Origin: Diplodia intermedia | Lineage: Eukaryota > Ascomycota > Dothideomycetes > Botryosphaeriales > Botryosphaeriaceae | NCBI GenBank assembly: GCA_021495925.1 | Contig: JAKEKT010000009.1 | Span: 434,001 to 498,000, forward strand | Length of the DNA stretch: 64,000 bases | Reading direction: 5' to 3' | Part shown: one piece after another, positions 21,894 to 33,666 of the stretch | Layout: each line of letters begins with the position of its first letter | How positions within the stretch are numbered: position 1 is the stretch's first letter | Position numbers and translations under genes: made by a program | The notes under the pieces: model-generated | The model's database searches: none | Seen by the model: the letters and a program-made list of their open reading frames with translations, nothing else | What the model was told of the DNA's origin: nothing

Positions 21894-22830
21894 TCAATTC
21901 AGGAAGTCGAATGTCGTGGCCGGCGGGGGCGACTTGGGCGGGATTCCCTCCTCTTCCAACGCCTCCCAGGACCGATATCTGAACGTAAACTCGGCCCACG
22001 GCTCGTCCGTCGGATCGATCTGTTCCGTCAAGACCCTTCCGCATCTGCCAAACGTCCTCTTGACATTACCCGTCCTGTTCACCGTCAGCATCCTTCTCCT
22101 TTACGCCCCCGACCTCGACGATCACTTACGTTGCCTGGAGATCGATCGCCTTCTCCTTCAACGCCCTTTCCGCCACCTTGTTGAACTTCACCAATCCAGT
22201 CGGGCTGGTCGGGCTGGGGCAGTCCCGATGCGGAATCCTCCCCACCTCCTGCACGCGGTAGAACCGCGCCTTGATCTCGCCCAAGCACTGCGCCCGTTCA
22301 AACTGCGTCTGGTACAAACTCTCCCGGGCATTCCTATCTGCACACCAGATCAGCCCACCGCCCTCCTTCTTCACAACGACAGGGAGCGGTGAAAACTCAC
22401 CGACGACCAACCGGTCGAACCGCAAACTCCTCTGCACCCACCTCCCGCCCTCCCAGCCCATCGCCCCGTCGCACACGTACCAGCACGCCCGCTGGCTCGC
22501 GTGGCTCTTCAGGTCGATGACGCTGCCCTGCACGCGCATGCCGTCGACGTAGATGCAGAGCCCCAGGCTGTACCCCTCGAGCTCCGCGTTGCGCGCCGTG
22601 AACTTGATGACGATGGAGAAGTCGGCGTCGGGGATCGCCTCGATGTAGCGCGTGCTCGAGTTGGCCCGGTCCTTCTCGCCGCGCGACGGGTACTCGACCG
22701 CGTCCGGCGGCGGGTTGGGCGTGCGCGGCCGGTCCGACGAGGCGACCGAGGCGAGCGGGTTGCTTTGGCCCTCCGGGTCTTGGATGCGGACGGTGACTTC
22801 GATGCCGGGGCGGTCGGGGAGGATGGCCAT
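21894..22830 (-). CDS. DUF7918 family protein C (tandem copy 3, short tail)
   Basis: Three exons (22401-22830, 22130-22337, 21894-22074) encode 272 residues. It starts MAILPDRPGIEVTVRIQDPE and contains STRYIEAIPDADFSIVIKF, KVAERALKEKAIDLQ and FTFRYRSWEALEEEGIPP. The order matches A and B. It ends at TTFDFLN, so the basic patch and the SUMO-interaction-like ending of the paralogues are missing. It is the most divergent of the three and more GC-rich. The introns of 63 and 55 bases have GTGAGT and GTAAGT donors. Loss of the tail could mean a different binding partner or early decay; the frame itself is intact. Confidence 0.83.
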
Positions 22831-24106
22831 GGTTGGAGTTCTCTGTTTCTCTTTGTTTGTCGATATGTCCCGTTTGGAAAGACGAAAGCCGGTAGTCGAA
22901 CGCGAAGAGGAATGGAAGGAATGACGATAAGAAGGAACAGATGAACGAATGGGACGTAGAAGAGAATCGAAAAAAAGAATAACGAAGGAAGCGGGAACGG
23001 GAAGCGATAGAAATAAACTCTTTGAGTCAAGGCTTCTGTTGGCCAAGAAGGGGAAGAAGATCGTAGGCGAAAGGACGAATAACTTGAAAATCACCTTTAC
23101 TCATGGAAAGCAACCAAACGCACAGTGCGAGACACGAGGGGAAACCGAATGAAGCAACGAGCGACAGTGGAGCACAACAACAAGAGCAACGTTGACCAAC
23201 TCACGGGGAGCGGACGGAGTCGAAGAATAAAAAGAAAAAAAATAAAGGGAACGCGCGGCAAAGGTAATGAGTGGACGGGGTTGCTGTAAGATACCCGGAA
23301 GGAGCACGGCAGTCGTTAATACCGAGGAGATTCTTCCAAACGCCAGGTCATGACTTTAGTCGCCTTTTTTTCTTGTCCAGCAATATGGGAACGGAAAAGA
23401 CTCGAAGTCGAAAGGAACGAAGATCGGAGGAGTCGACAATATTTAGAGTCCTGGCCACGATAAAAGCGCGTCCTCCTCGCTTGTGGGTCAGGGGGCGCAA
23501 CCGCCCACGCGAGGCGCTCGCGACCATTGACATCTCACCTTAGTTAAATTATGTACCCCTAAACCCTATATTGGAACGCCATCCCGCTCCGCACAGGTTG
23601 GAGTTGCTGCGACTTGCATGACGGTAGCTCCGGTATTGGCCGTGGTCTTTCGGGGCCGAGACCCTGCGGCCTCCCGATAGGCGCAACATTAGCACAACGG
23701 CAGGAAGACACTGGCTGAATTGAGAGGAGAATTTTCATTACACGTCATTTGGATCCTACAGAACACTCACAAATCTCCTGCGTCTTTTCGACGCAGTCAT
23801 GTATGCCATGCGCCCAAATGACCCAAAAAGCGAACAAAGAACCATCACGACTTTTAGTCGCTCCCGGACCCCCAACCCTTACTCCACCCTCCTAACGTTC
23901 CCGAACGGTGAGTTTTTTTGCCGGCGTCAAGAGAGGATATGTCAGACTTAATACAGAAAAGGTGAAAGAGGATATTCTACATGGTGGCAGCGTATAAAGC
24001 AAAACGCTTGCTGAAACCGACCCGAGGTATGCAAGACCGCTTTTTCTAATGCACTAACAGACAGCTGGAAGAAGAACGAGGAAAAGTGTAAATCCTAAGG
24101 GGGAAT
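22831..24106. other. Intergenic region between DUF7918 gene C and SSC1
   Basis: This contains the purine-rich (on the plus strand) 5' flank of gene C and the 3' flank of SSC1. No supported gene, RNA or repeat was found. Confidence 0.5.
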
Positions 24107-25310
24107 TTACTCCTTCTTCTCGCCCTCACCCTGCTGCTGCTGCTGCTGCTGCTCACCCTGCTGCTCGGAGCGGGCCTTGTGCATCTGGTCGAAGAGAGAG
24201 AGAGAAGCGGACTGGAGCTCGTCGGTCTTCTCCTTGAGGTCCTGGGCGGTGGCAGTGCCCTCACCAGCCTGAGACTTGGTGACGAACTCACGGAGAGAGT
24301 CGATCTTCTCGCGGATCTTGCCAGCCTCGGTCTTGTCAAGACGGTCCTCGAACTCCTTCAGAGCCTTCTCGGTGTCGTTCAGGACAGAGTCGGCGCGGTT
24401 GGCGGCCTCAATGGCAGCCTTGCGCTCCTTGTCCTGCTCCTGGTAACGCTCAGCATCCTGAACCATGTTCTCAATCTCGTTGTCCGAGAGACCAGAGCCA
24501 GAGGCAATGGTGATGGACTGGTCCTTGTTGGTGGACTTGTCCTTGGCGTGGACGTGGACGATGGAGTCGGCGTCAATGTCGAAGGTGACCTCAATCTGAG
24601 GGACACCACGGTGGGCAGGAGGAATGCCAACAAGCTGGAAGTTGCCGAGGAGCTTGTTGTCACGGACAAGTTCACGCTCACCCTGGAAGACCTTGATTTC
24701 GACAGCGGACTGGAAGTCGGCAGCGGTGGAGAAGACCTGGGACTTCTTGGTGGGGATGGTGGTGTTGCGGTTGATCAGACGGGTGAAGACACCGCCGAGG
24801 GTCTCGATACCGAGAGACAGAGGAGTGACATCGAGCAGAAGGACATCGGTGACCTCGCCGGAAAGGACAGCACCCTGGATAGCAGCGCCAATAGCGACAG
24901 CCTCGTCGGGGTTGACGGACTTGGCGGGGTCACGGCCGAAGATGCTCTTGACAGACTCGGTAACCTTGGGCATACGGGTCATACCACCAACAAGGATGAC
25001 CTCCTGGATGTCCTTGGACTGGAGGTTGGCATCCTTGAGAGCCTTGCGGACGGGCTCGACGGTGCGGCTGATCAGAGGGTCAACGAGGCCCTCGAGCTGA
25101 GCACGGGTAAGCTTGGTGTTGATGTGCTTGGGGCCGGAAGCGTCGGCAGTGATGAAGGGAAGGTTGATGTCGGTGGAGAGAGAGGAAGACAGCTCGATCT
25201 TAGCCTTCTCAGCGGCTTCACGAATACGCTGGATAGCCATGCGGTCGCCCGAGAGATCGATGCCCTGCTCCTTCTTGAATTGCTGGACGAGGTGGCGGAC
25301 GAGGGTGATA

Positions 25311-25342
<32 letters not shown>

Positions 25343-26240
25343 GTTGGTGGACTTGACCTCGAAAACGCCGTTCTGGATCTCGAGGACGGAGATATCGAAA
25401 GTACCACCACCAAGATCGTAGACAGCAATGACGCGGTCAGACTCCTTCTCGAGACCGTAGGCGAGAGCGGCGGCAGTGGGCTCGTTGACGACACGGAGGA
25501 CGTTCAAGCCGGAGATCTGACCGGCGTCCTTGGTAGCCTGACGCTGGGAGTCGTTGAAGTAGGCAGGGACAGTGACAACAGCGTTCTTGACGTTCTTGCC
25601 GAGGTAAGCCTCAGCGGTCTCCTTCATCTTGCCGAGAACGAAACCACCAATCTGGGAGGGCGAGTACTTCTGGCCCTGGGCCTCGAGCCAAGCATCGCCG
25701 TTGGTGTGCTGAACGATCTTGTAGGGCACCTGGGAGATATCACGCTGGACCTCGGCGTCGGTGAACTTGCGGCCGATCAAACGCTTGGTGGCGAAGAGGG
25801 TGTTCTCGGGGTTGACAACAGCCTGGCGCTTGGCGGCGACACCAACCAGACGCTCGCCGTCCTTGCTGAAGGCAACGACGGAGGGAGTGGTACGGGTACC
25901 TGTGGCGCAATTGTAAGCAGAGTTGATGGGGAAGAGGCGCGCGAGAAAATCGATGACATACCCTCAGAGTTCTCAATGATGCGCGGCTGCTTGCCCTCCA
26001 ACACGGCGACGGCGGAGTTGGTGGTACCAAGGTCAATACCAATGACCTGGCCCTTCACCTTCTCTTGAGCCTCGTCCGCATACCGTCTCACAAAGGATGA
26101 GCCGAGAGGCGACCTGGAGATGGGAGAGGCGCGGGCGAAGGCAGTAGCCCGGGGCAGGAACTGGCGCAAGTGTTAGCATGTGGTCGCGCGCGTCATGAAC
26201 AGCGCGGGCTTACGGTTCTGGAAAGCCTTGAGGACAGCAT
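24107..26240 (-). CDS. SSC1: Mitochondrial Hsp70 chaperone (SSC1)
   Basis: Three exons (26214-26240, 25962-26160, 24107-25899) encode 672 residues. A 27-base first exon starts MLSSRLSRT and joins FLPRATAFARA to give an Arg/Ser-rich mitochondrial presequence ending near RRYADEA. The ATPase domain has IGIDLGTTNSAVAV, YFNDSQRQATKDAG, VYDLGGGTFDISVLEI and EVILVGGMTRMP. The substrate-binding domain follows (LLLDVTPLSLGIETLGG). The lid ends with a run of seven Gln, then GEGEKKE. The protein is the motor of the presequence translocase and the main matrix Hsp70. The introns are 53 and 62 bases. It is transcribed away from the WD40/DUF2415 gene. Confidence 0.97.
24131..24153 (+). repeat. CTG microsatellite encoding poly-Gln in SSC1
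   Basis: Seven CTG units on the plus strand (CAG on the coding strand) lie near the SSC1 stop codon and encode seven Gln. The repeat is in frame and expected to be length-variable. Confidence 0.85.
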
Positions 26241-26984
26241 TGTGGACGGGAGCGCTCAGCGAAGAGGTCGTCGCAAGCAGCGGGCAGTGACGAGAGGGAC
26301 AAGGGGATGAGGGAGGAACGGCGGGGTATAAATGGGATGGTGGTGATGGTGGAGGAAGGCGAGGTCGAGAGAAAAAGTTGAGCATTCGAAGCTCTTCTAC
26401 GCTGCGCTAGTCAGTGCGCCAATCCTTGTGCCCGCGTAGCTCCGGGATGCCGAGTGGCCAATTGCCGCGGGACGGCCAAGCGACCAATGGATGATGCAAT
26501 GGATGAAGGCCAGTGCTGTCCAGCGCAGCGCAGCCCCGTCGCGCCCGAGAAATCTTCGTGCGCAATGGAGAGGCGCGCGTCGCCGGTCGCGACTGCCACT
26601 GCGCAAAATGTCGTCGTCACGTGCGCGTACCGTGCGGGCGGTGCGAGTCGTGCGGCGGCGACAGAGCCCAGAAGCGCTCCCTTCACATCTCGCTCGCCCC
26701 GTCTGTCTTGGAGCTCCCGTCCTGCGTGAACACTACATCATCGCTCTCCGCGCTGCTTGGAACCCCGCTGCATTCTACTCTGCTCGCGCCTGCTCTAGCC
26801 GCACCCCGCGCCACCCGTGACTCGTCTTGCTCTCCTCAGTCCGGCCGTTGCTACTCGCTCCCCGAGCCGGGTGACGTATGAGCGTTCGCCGGCTCATGCG
26901 TGTCTGATGCAACTTCGGAATCTTCGCAGCTCTCCCACGACAATGTTGCACACCTGCATCGAATAAAGTTACCAGCAGTTGATA
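26241..26984. promoter_or_regulatory. Divergent promoter region of SSC1 and the WD40/DUF2415 gene
   Basis: 744 bases separate two start codons facing away from each other. The region is GC-rich in the middle (26500-26680), with no frame I would call coding. I looked for a perfect heat-shock element (alternating GAA/TTC with two-base spacing) and did not find a convincing one. Confidence 0.6.
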
Positions 26985-29166
26985 ATGGCCGTGGACGAGT
27001 ACCTGTGAGTGGGCGCGCTGCTCCTGAGCGCTCACCACCCACGCTGATAGCTCCTTGCACAGCTTCCGCGAGACAGATTCCCTTGTCCTCCCGCTCAAAA
27101 CTCTCTACCCTCTGACAATTCCCGTCGCCCACTACCAGCTCCGCCACTACATCAGCTGCGAAGGCCAAGATGTGCTCTACTACGCCAGCGGCGCCGACGT
27201 ATTCGCTCTCAACACCTCCACCCAGAAGCGCACCCACCTCGCAACCCTCCAGTTCGAGACGCGATGCACGGCATCCGGACATGGCTGGCTATGCTGCGGT
27301 GGCGAAGAGGAGGGTAACTTTGCTGCGGTCAAGCTCAACGGCGGTTCTTCCCTGGCTGCCGACGTCGACGCCCTCCTGCCACTGGACCTGGGCAACCGCC
27401 CCCTTGGTCGCCCAGCTGCTTCTACAACCCCAACAGTGAAATATGAAAGGATCGGGGAGGAGATTGTGAACTCGATCTCAATCCACAAGCTGGCCCGCGC
27501 AGAGGAAGGGGGAGAAGATGAGGTAGTCGCAGTCCTCACGAACAACGACAAGACTGTCCGTGTATACTGTCTAACACATGGATTAGAGGAAGCTGTGCTG
27601 GACCTGCCCTTCCCCATGAACCATGCCACGATATCACCAGATGGAAATCTAATGGTAGCCGTCGGTGATTACCACCAAGCCTTCTTTTTCGAGCGCTCCG
27701 GGTCGAGGCAAAGGTCGCAATCCACCAAAACAGACACGGCAGCGGGGGGCGGTCGCTCCGAGTGGACAAACATATGCGTTGCGCAGCTGCATGTTCCGGC
27801 AAACTCGGCAACAACAGGCTATTTCACAACTGCGTGGTCTCCCTCGGGAAAGCTTTGTGCGGTTGGCTCTGAGTGTGGCTATATTTCAGTATTCGACACG
27901 GATCTCCTGAGATCCAACGAATTTGGCGAAGATGCGATCGTCCAAGTCATCCGCTCAACGCGCCCTGACACCACGCACGGCCCAGGTGCAGTGCGCACCA
28001 TGTGCTTCTCGCCTCAGCCGTGGGATCTCTTGATCTGGGCCGAAGACCAAGCGAGAGTTTGTGTTGCAGATCTCAGAGAGGGGCTTCTGGCGCGACAGGT
28101 CTTGTCATTGGATCCGGAAGAAGACAGCGTAATCAGAATCGAGACGTTATTGATGGACGTGGAAGGAGCTCGCGAACCGTCGAGCAACGAGCGGAATCGG
28201 GAAATTGCGCGGCTGGAGTCAGAGTTGACTCAGGAGCAAGACCTCATCAACAGGCACAGACGAGCGTTAGCGTCGGCGGCGAATGATACTTCGGCAGCGC
28301 TCGAAGTCGTCGGTGAGTTCATGAGCGCGGTTCTCCAGCGTAGACGGCATGCTGGAGTCGTCGAGTCGGATAATGACCCGCACGGCTTGACAGCACAAGA
28401 GCGCTCCATCCTCGATGCGCTGCGAACCAGAGAGCACCGAGACATAGTGCAGCGCGAACGTGAGAGGATTGCCTCGATCCCTCGCAGCATCAACTATTTA
28501 AGTACCACTGGCGAGTCCCGGGAACGAAGGCCAGAGCTCGCAACAGACAGCTTTCCGTCTTTGACTGGGAACCGAAGCAACGAAGGCAGAAACATAGCCC
28601 TTCCGTCCCTCGGCTCTCTCAGAGACTTTCTCCGCGACCGCAGCGAGCGTGAACGTGAGAGCGGCTCGTACGTCCCCCCACCACCGCGTCGGCAAGCGTC
28701 CGTAATCCTCACTGTTGGTAGCAGCGCAAACGACGATACCAACCGATCTTCCTCAAACACAGGTGCGCGAAGTTTTAACTCTTCCGAAGCATGGCGCACA
28801 ATTGAGGCGGCTCTAGCAACAGGCCCCGAGCCACCAGCAGCTGCTCGCCCGAGCAATGCCAACACCACATCTGCTCCGCGGTCAATGGACCCTCTGGCCG
28901 AAATGGGTCGCTTGAGACAGCTGGCTCGAGCACGTGAGCGTGTTCGCAATATGCAGACTGCATCTCGCGGTTTCGATGACTATGGCGTGATTGGTCGGCG
29001 CGTCGGCATGTCTGGTCGCTGGAACCCATCGTTTGGTGTGAGGACGGCCGGATTGGCGATGAGCGAAGATGGGCGAAAACTTTACGTTGGTACTGAGGAG
29101 GGCATCTTCGAGTTCGAAATTGACGTCCGCGGCCGCAAGGGGTGGGGCGCGGTCGAACCGAGATGA
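26985..29166 (+). CDS. WD40-like protein with a DUF2415 motif
   Basis: Two exons (26985-27004, 27063-29166) encode 707 residues. A 20-base first exon (MAVDEYL) joins FRETDSLVLPLKTL through a 58-base intron with a GTGAGT donor. The N-terminal half looks like a beta-propeller (repeated V/I-x-V-F/Y strands, for example TVRVYCLTHG and ATISPDGNLMVAVGD). The segment AVRTMCFSPQPWDLLIWAED followed by QARVCVADLR matches the fungal DUF2415 motif. A charged coiled-coil-like stretch follows (ERNREIARLESELTQEQDL), then a Ser/Arg-rich disordered region, and a final propeller-like strand (GLAMSEDGRKLYVGTEEGIF). The function is not known to me. Confidence 0.88.
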
Positions 29167-29857
29167 TTTCATGTCGACGTTTCTGAGGGCGCCTTGCGGT
29201 GCCTTATCTTCATATCCTCATGCCTACCATATACGGGCATGGTATATCTTTTCTCCTCTTCTCTTGATGGAGTGCTAGCAGGATCGGCGCATTTGGGTAC
29301 ATCGAACACAGGGGTGGATATGGAGTTCGTAGGAGCTGTGCTGCAGTAAAATATGAGTCATGGTTTACTGAGATACGCCAGAATACTCGAAAAGATCAGC
29401 ATCTGTCCGCACTGCCTTGCATTCTTGAAACAACGGTCATGAGGAGGCAATGTGTAACTCGAACGGCGAGAGAATTAGTGATGCGGCCAGAGTACCGTGG
29501 TTGGCCGGGCGGTGCGGCAACGACTTTAGCAGCGCGGAGAGCGACTTCGGAGCGAATGAGCGGCAAAGGATCTGACGCCATCGCGAAGAATGAGTCTTCG
29601 GCTTATGACCCCACGGTTTATGCTCCACCCCAGCCCGGCTACGTACCTGCAGCTTCCGAGACCCTCTCCAATCTGCTGCATCCTATTTCTCTCACGTCTT
29701 CCCCCGTTCTCACCGCACATTTCTCCTCGCCACAACACCACCCGACCAATTCCATCAATTGAGGCCCTCCGTCCTCGGCCCCTCCCAGTGTCGACGTCCG
29801 CCACCTCGGATCTGTCGCAAACCTTATACCTCAAGCACTCCCGCATTCCCGCGCACC
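29167..29857. other. Intergenic region before cystathionine beta-lyase
   Basis: 3' flank of the WD40 gene and promoter/5' leader of the next gene. The leader from about 29680 is C-rich, as is usual for fungal leaders. No other feature is supported. Confidence 0.5.
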
Positions 29858-31396
29858 ATGTCCGCCCCGAACGACGCCCCCAAGAAGACCGGCCCATTGG
29901 GCAAGGCCATGCAAACCGTCGACCTGGATGGTCACAACCTGCCGCCCAGCCCGGCACCCAGCAGCCCGCACACTGGTCGGAAGTACGCTCTCGCAACCGA
30001 GTTGGTCTACACCGAGAGCAGCGACCAGTACAATGCTTCCAGCACCCCAATCTACCAGGTAAGGCTGCAGGCTTGCATGGCCGCTTTCCAGCGTCGCTTC
30101 TCGTAGCTTTGGCTCCGTACTTACCAACGTTCTGCAGACTGCGACGTTCAAGCAGGACTCCGGCAGCGGCGGCGGCGAGTATGACTACACGCGGTCCGGT
30201 AACCCCACGCGCACCCACCTCGAGCGACACCTTGCGAAGATTATGAACGCACGGCGTGCTCTTGTCGTGTCATCGGGTATGGGCGCGCTCGATGTCATCA
30301 CCCGTCTGCTGCGGCCTGGCGACGAGGTGGTGACTGGCGACGACCTGTACGGCGGCACCAACCGTCTTCTCAAATACCTTTCGACAAACGGCGGCATCAT
30401 TGTGCACCACGTCGATACCACGGATCCCGCTGCCGTGCAAGCTGTCGTCAGCCCGAAGACGGCCATGGTCCTCCTCGAGACGCCGACGAACCCGCTCATC
30501 AAGATCGTCGACATCCCGACCATCGCATCGGCGACGCACGCCGCCAACCCGACCGCCGTCGTTGCCGTCGACAACACGATGCTGTCGCCGATGCTGCAGA
30601 ACCCGCTCGAACTGGGCGCCGATATTGTCTACGAGTCGGGTACCAAGTACCTGTCAGGCCACCACGATCTCATGGCGGGTGTGCTGGCAGTCAACGACGC
30701 CGCGCTGGGCGACAAGCTGTTTTTCACCATCAACGCCTCGGGTTGCGGTCTGAGCCCGTTCGACTCGTGGCTGCTGATGCGCGGCATCAAGACCCTGGGC
30801 GTGCGCATGGAGAAGCAGCAGGGCAACGCGCAGCGCATCGCCGAGTTCCTGCAGAACGAGGCCGGCTTCCGCGTGCGCTACCCCGGCCTGAAGAGCCACC
30901 CGCAGTACGACCTGCACTGGAGCATGGCCCGCGGCGCCGGTGCCGTGCTCAGCTTCGAGACGGGCAACGTCGAGCTGAGCGAGCGCATCGTCGAGAGCGC
31001 CCGCCTCTGGGCCATCTCCGTCTCGTTCGGCTGCGTCAACTCGCTCATCTCCATGCCTTGCCGCATGAGCCACGCCAGTATCGACGCGAAGACGCGTGCG
31101 GAGCGGAACATGCCTGAGGACATCATCAGGTTGTGCGTCGGCATCGAAGACGCTGACGACCTTATTGATGACTTGAGGAGAGCGGTAAGTCGTAATGTTA
31201 TCATCTGAAATCATACGAATACTAACAAAGCACACAGCTTGTCCAAGCTGGCGCCGTCAAGGTCACCATGAACGGCATCTCCTCCCTCGAGTCGACCGAC
31301 CCAGCCGCTTCGGGTACCACCGAAGGCCAGCAGATTGCTGCCGATGGCTTCAAGGAGCCTGAGGCTGCGGGTACGGCTCCTACTGAGGAGCAGTAG
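29858..31396 (+). CDS. Cystathionine beta-lyase (PLP enzyme, methionine biosynthesis)
   Basis: Three exons (29858-30058, 30138-31184, 31238-31396) encode 468 residues. The Cys/Met-metabolism PLP fold is evident from the substrate-loop motif YDYTRSGNPTRTHLE, VVSSGMGALD, TPTNPLIKIVDI, the cofactor Asp in VVAVDNTM, and the PLP lysine in ESGTKYLSGHHDLMAG. The family enzyme cleaves cystathionine to homocysteine, pyruvate and ammonia; it corresponds to yeast STR3 and Neurospora met-2. The intron donors are GTAAGG and GTAAGT. The last exon adds a short Ala/Glu-rich tail after VKVTMNGISSLE. Assignment to the beta-lyase rather than gamma-lyase branch rests on overall similarity. Confidence 0.92.
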
Positions 31397-33666
31397 ATTT
31401 TTGATCTCTTTGTTCTTTCTTTTTTGTACCATGGATATGGTCTCATATGTGGCGGTCATGTTTTTGGTTTTTTTGATGGCGACCTGAAATGCCATAGTGG
31501 TGTTTGGAGTTTGTCTTTACTTATGAGTATTGGATTGTATGGAGGTTGACTGAAAAACAAGCGTAACAAGCGGTAAGGACGGGGGTGAATAGAGCGTGGT
31601 GGTTTGCAAGGAGATACCAAAACACTGGATGTGAAGGCGATTTAGCGAAAAATTTGGAAGGGTGCCGAAAATGTGAAAACTTTCTTTGGCGATATGAGTT
31701 TGCAAGCTCTTGTGATTGGTTTATCCGTGGACTGAGAAGCCGAAGTAAGGTTTGGTGATGAGATTCGTAATAGCTGGCCCTTCAGGTTGGGTGCAATGGG
31801 GATGGTGATTTGCAACGTCATTCGGGTAGCTCGTGACATGTACGTCATGTGGATACGCAAGAAACACACAGCTGAGGGTGGTGTTCAGTGGCACACATCG
31901 GTGGCTGGAGTCCGGTGATGAGACATGTGGCAAAATCTCCATTTCTCTTACCTGCGAGCGTATAAAACAAGATACCGACCTCGATGTCTGGTTCGAAGCA
32001 GCCAGCATTATGAACTTCTACCCCAATGAAAAAGATGCAAAGACAATTCCAGATCACGATATCGGATCACTTCTCCTTCTCCGTTCGTTCGTCGTTTGCC
32101 CACGCCTGTGGAATCGGTGAAGTTTCCTCTCGTCAACTCCGTTCAGCTGATGAGTATGGACGCATTGCTGACATAAGATCAAGCTGCTGAGAGGCATATG
32201 TGTTTAATGATGGGAGTCATCATCTTAAAAGTATGGCGCAGTATATTTTGTGAGCTAGTGACTGGTCGACAGCAATCGCCTCAGCAGGGGGATGGGAGCG
32301 AGGGACGAGTATTGAAACCGCAATAAAGCCGTAGTCTTTGATTTGTACGTCCTCACAAAACTGGGATTCGTTGAATTGCTCTGCAAATCTTTGGCGGCAC
32401 TGTAGCTTTTCTTTTATGCTTTCACGCTGTCATATCGCGAGGCATATCCTGACCATGTGAATGCTCGACGATTTCTATCAGTTGTTTCACTTCCGAAGTT
32501 TTGTTGAGATATTGCTTTTAAGGTTGCTCTTCTGAATAGAACAGTTGACCATTTGGTGTTCATGCTGGCCCCTTGTGTCAAGGAGCAGCTGAGCCGTTTC
32601 CAGATACTTTGTTTTTGTTGCTCTTTGTGAGAGTTAACGTTTCTCGTATTGTTTCATATATCTTCATCCGGCCCTATCTTGGAACTTTCGCGGGGCATCA
32701 CAATATAATGATGAAGCGCAGTATTTGGAGATGTTGATACACAGCGCTATTACCGTTGTTGGTAAGCTTGGAACGGAAGTAGAATGAGCATTATAAATAA
32801 AAGGAAAGAAGTGTCTATAGCTATGTGGTCGCTATATAGAGTTCTAACGGAGTATCGGTAGTGGTTTCAATAGAGGTTGTCGTCCTCAACGCGGGGACAT
32901 GTCCTCTGAAGGGCTTCGTTGTGAATGCGCTTTTGGCGTTGCCTTTAGTGAACACGGTCTGTATTAGAATGACGTGCACATGGATTCGTGATACCTGGTG
33001 TGGCCTTTGCGCCATGCACTTCCGTTTTTTGCTGGTGGAATCGAATTCTCTGTTTTCATTGAGCGATAGAAGCCGTTCTTTCGAAGTCTACCCAACTCCA
33101 CGAGAAGTTTTACCCGAAAAGGCTTGAATGAAACTTGAAGTACCTTCCAAAGCAAGTCGCAAACTTTGCTTTGCTTTTCTTTTCTTTTGGTAGGATTGAA
33201 AGCAACTGTTCTTCTACTCAATATGAGATCTTTCTGGGAATGCGGATATAATTCACCGTTGAAATATAATGATGATAAGCAGCATACTAGTATTGACATG
33301 AAGCTATAACCTTAGCGGATCAAGATGCATACTCATAGATTTGGTATCTTAAGCTTCTTGATGGGAGGAGATTGTCTTAATTCCCGGACATCTGCGATCT
33401 CCGGAGGGGTTCTGTTTTTCAACTGACTGTCGCCACTTTCTTTCATCGATGCGTTCCATCTCCATTAGTCAATGATAAAATTGTCCGCCACTGAACTGAG
33501 GTCAGCATTCATTATCGATACCGGATGCCTTTTCAGAGCGTGTACGTTCAGTAGGCTCCAGGTCTCAAATGAATATTGCTTTTCTAGGCCGCGGTCTACT
33601 TGTTGGGTTCTATGGTAAAGAAAGTTGTGTCGGTGTCTTTTCCTGGGGCTTCTTCCATTCCGCAAT
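31397..33666. other. Gene-poor convergent intergenic region (2.3 kb)
   Basis: It lies between two convergent genes. Composition is mildly AT-rich with normal CpA, so it is not a RIP relic. The frames present are short and on both strands. No RNA gene, repeat or transposon end was identified. Confidence 0.5.

Noticed and set aside
24179..26068. A 629-codon plus-strand frame opposite SSC1
   Set aside because: It is the antisense shadow of the Hsp70 gene, rich in Leu, Val, Gly and Asp as such shadows usually are.
26241..26984. Heat-shock elements in the SSC1 promoter
   Set aside because: GAA and TTC triplets occur near 26388 and 26548, but not at the required two-base spacing.
32700..33300. 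Weak internal repeat (AATATAATGATGA segments at about 32702 and 33265)
   Set aside because: Similarity is limited to about 13 bases in AT-rich DNA, with no extended alignment or terminal structure.
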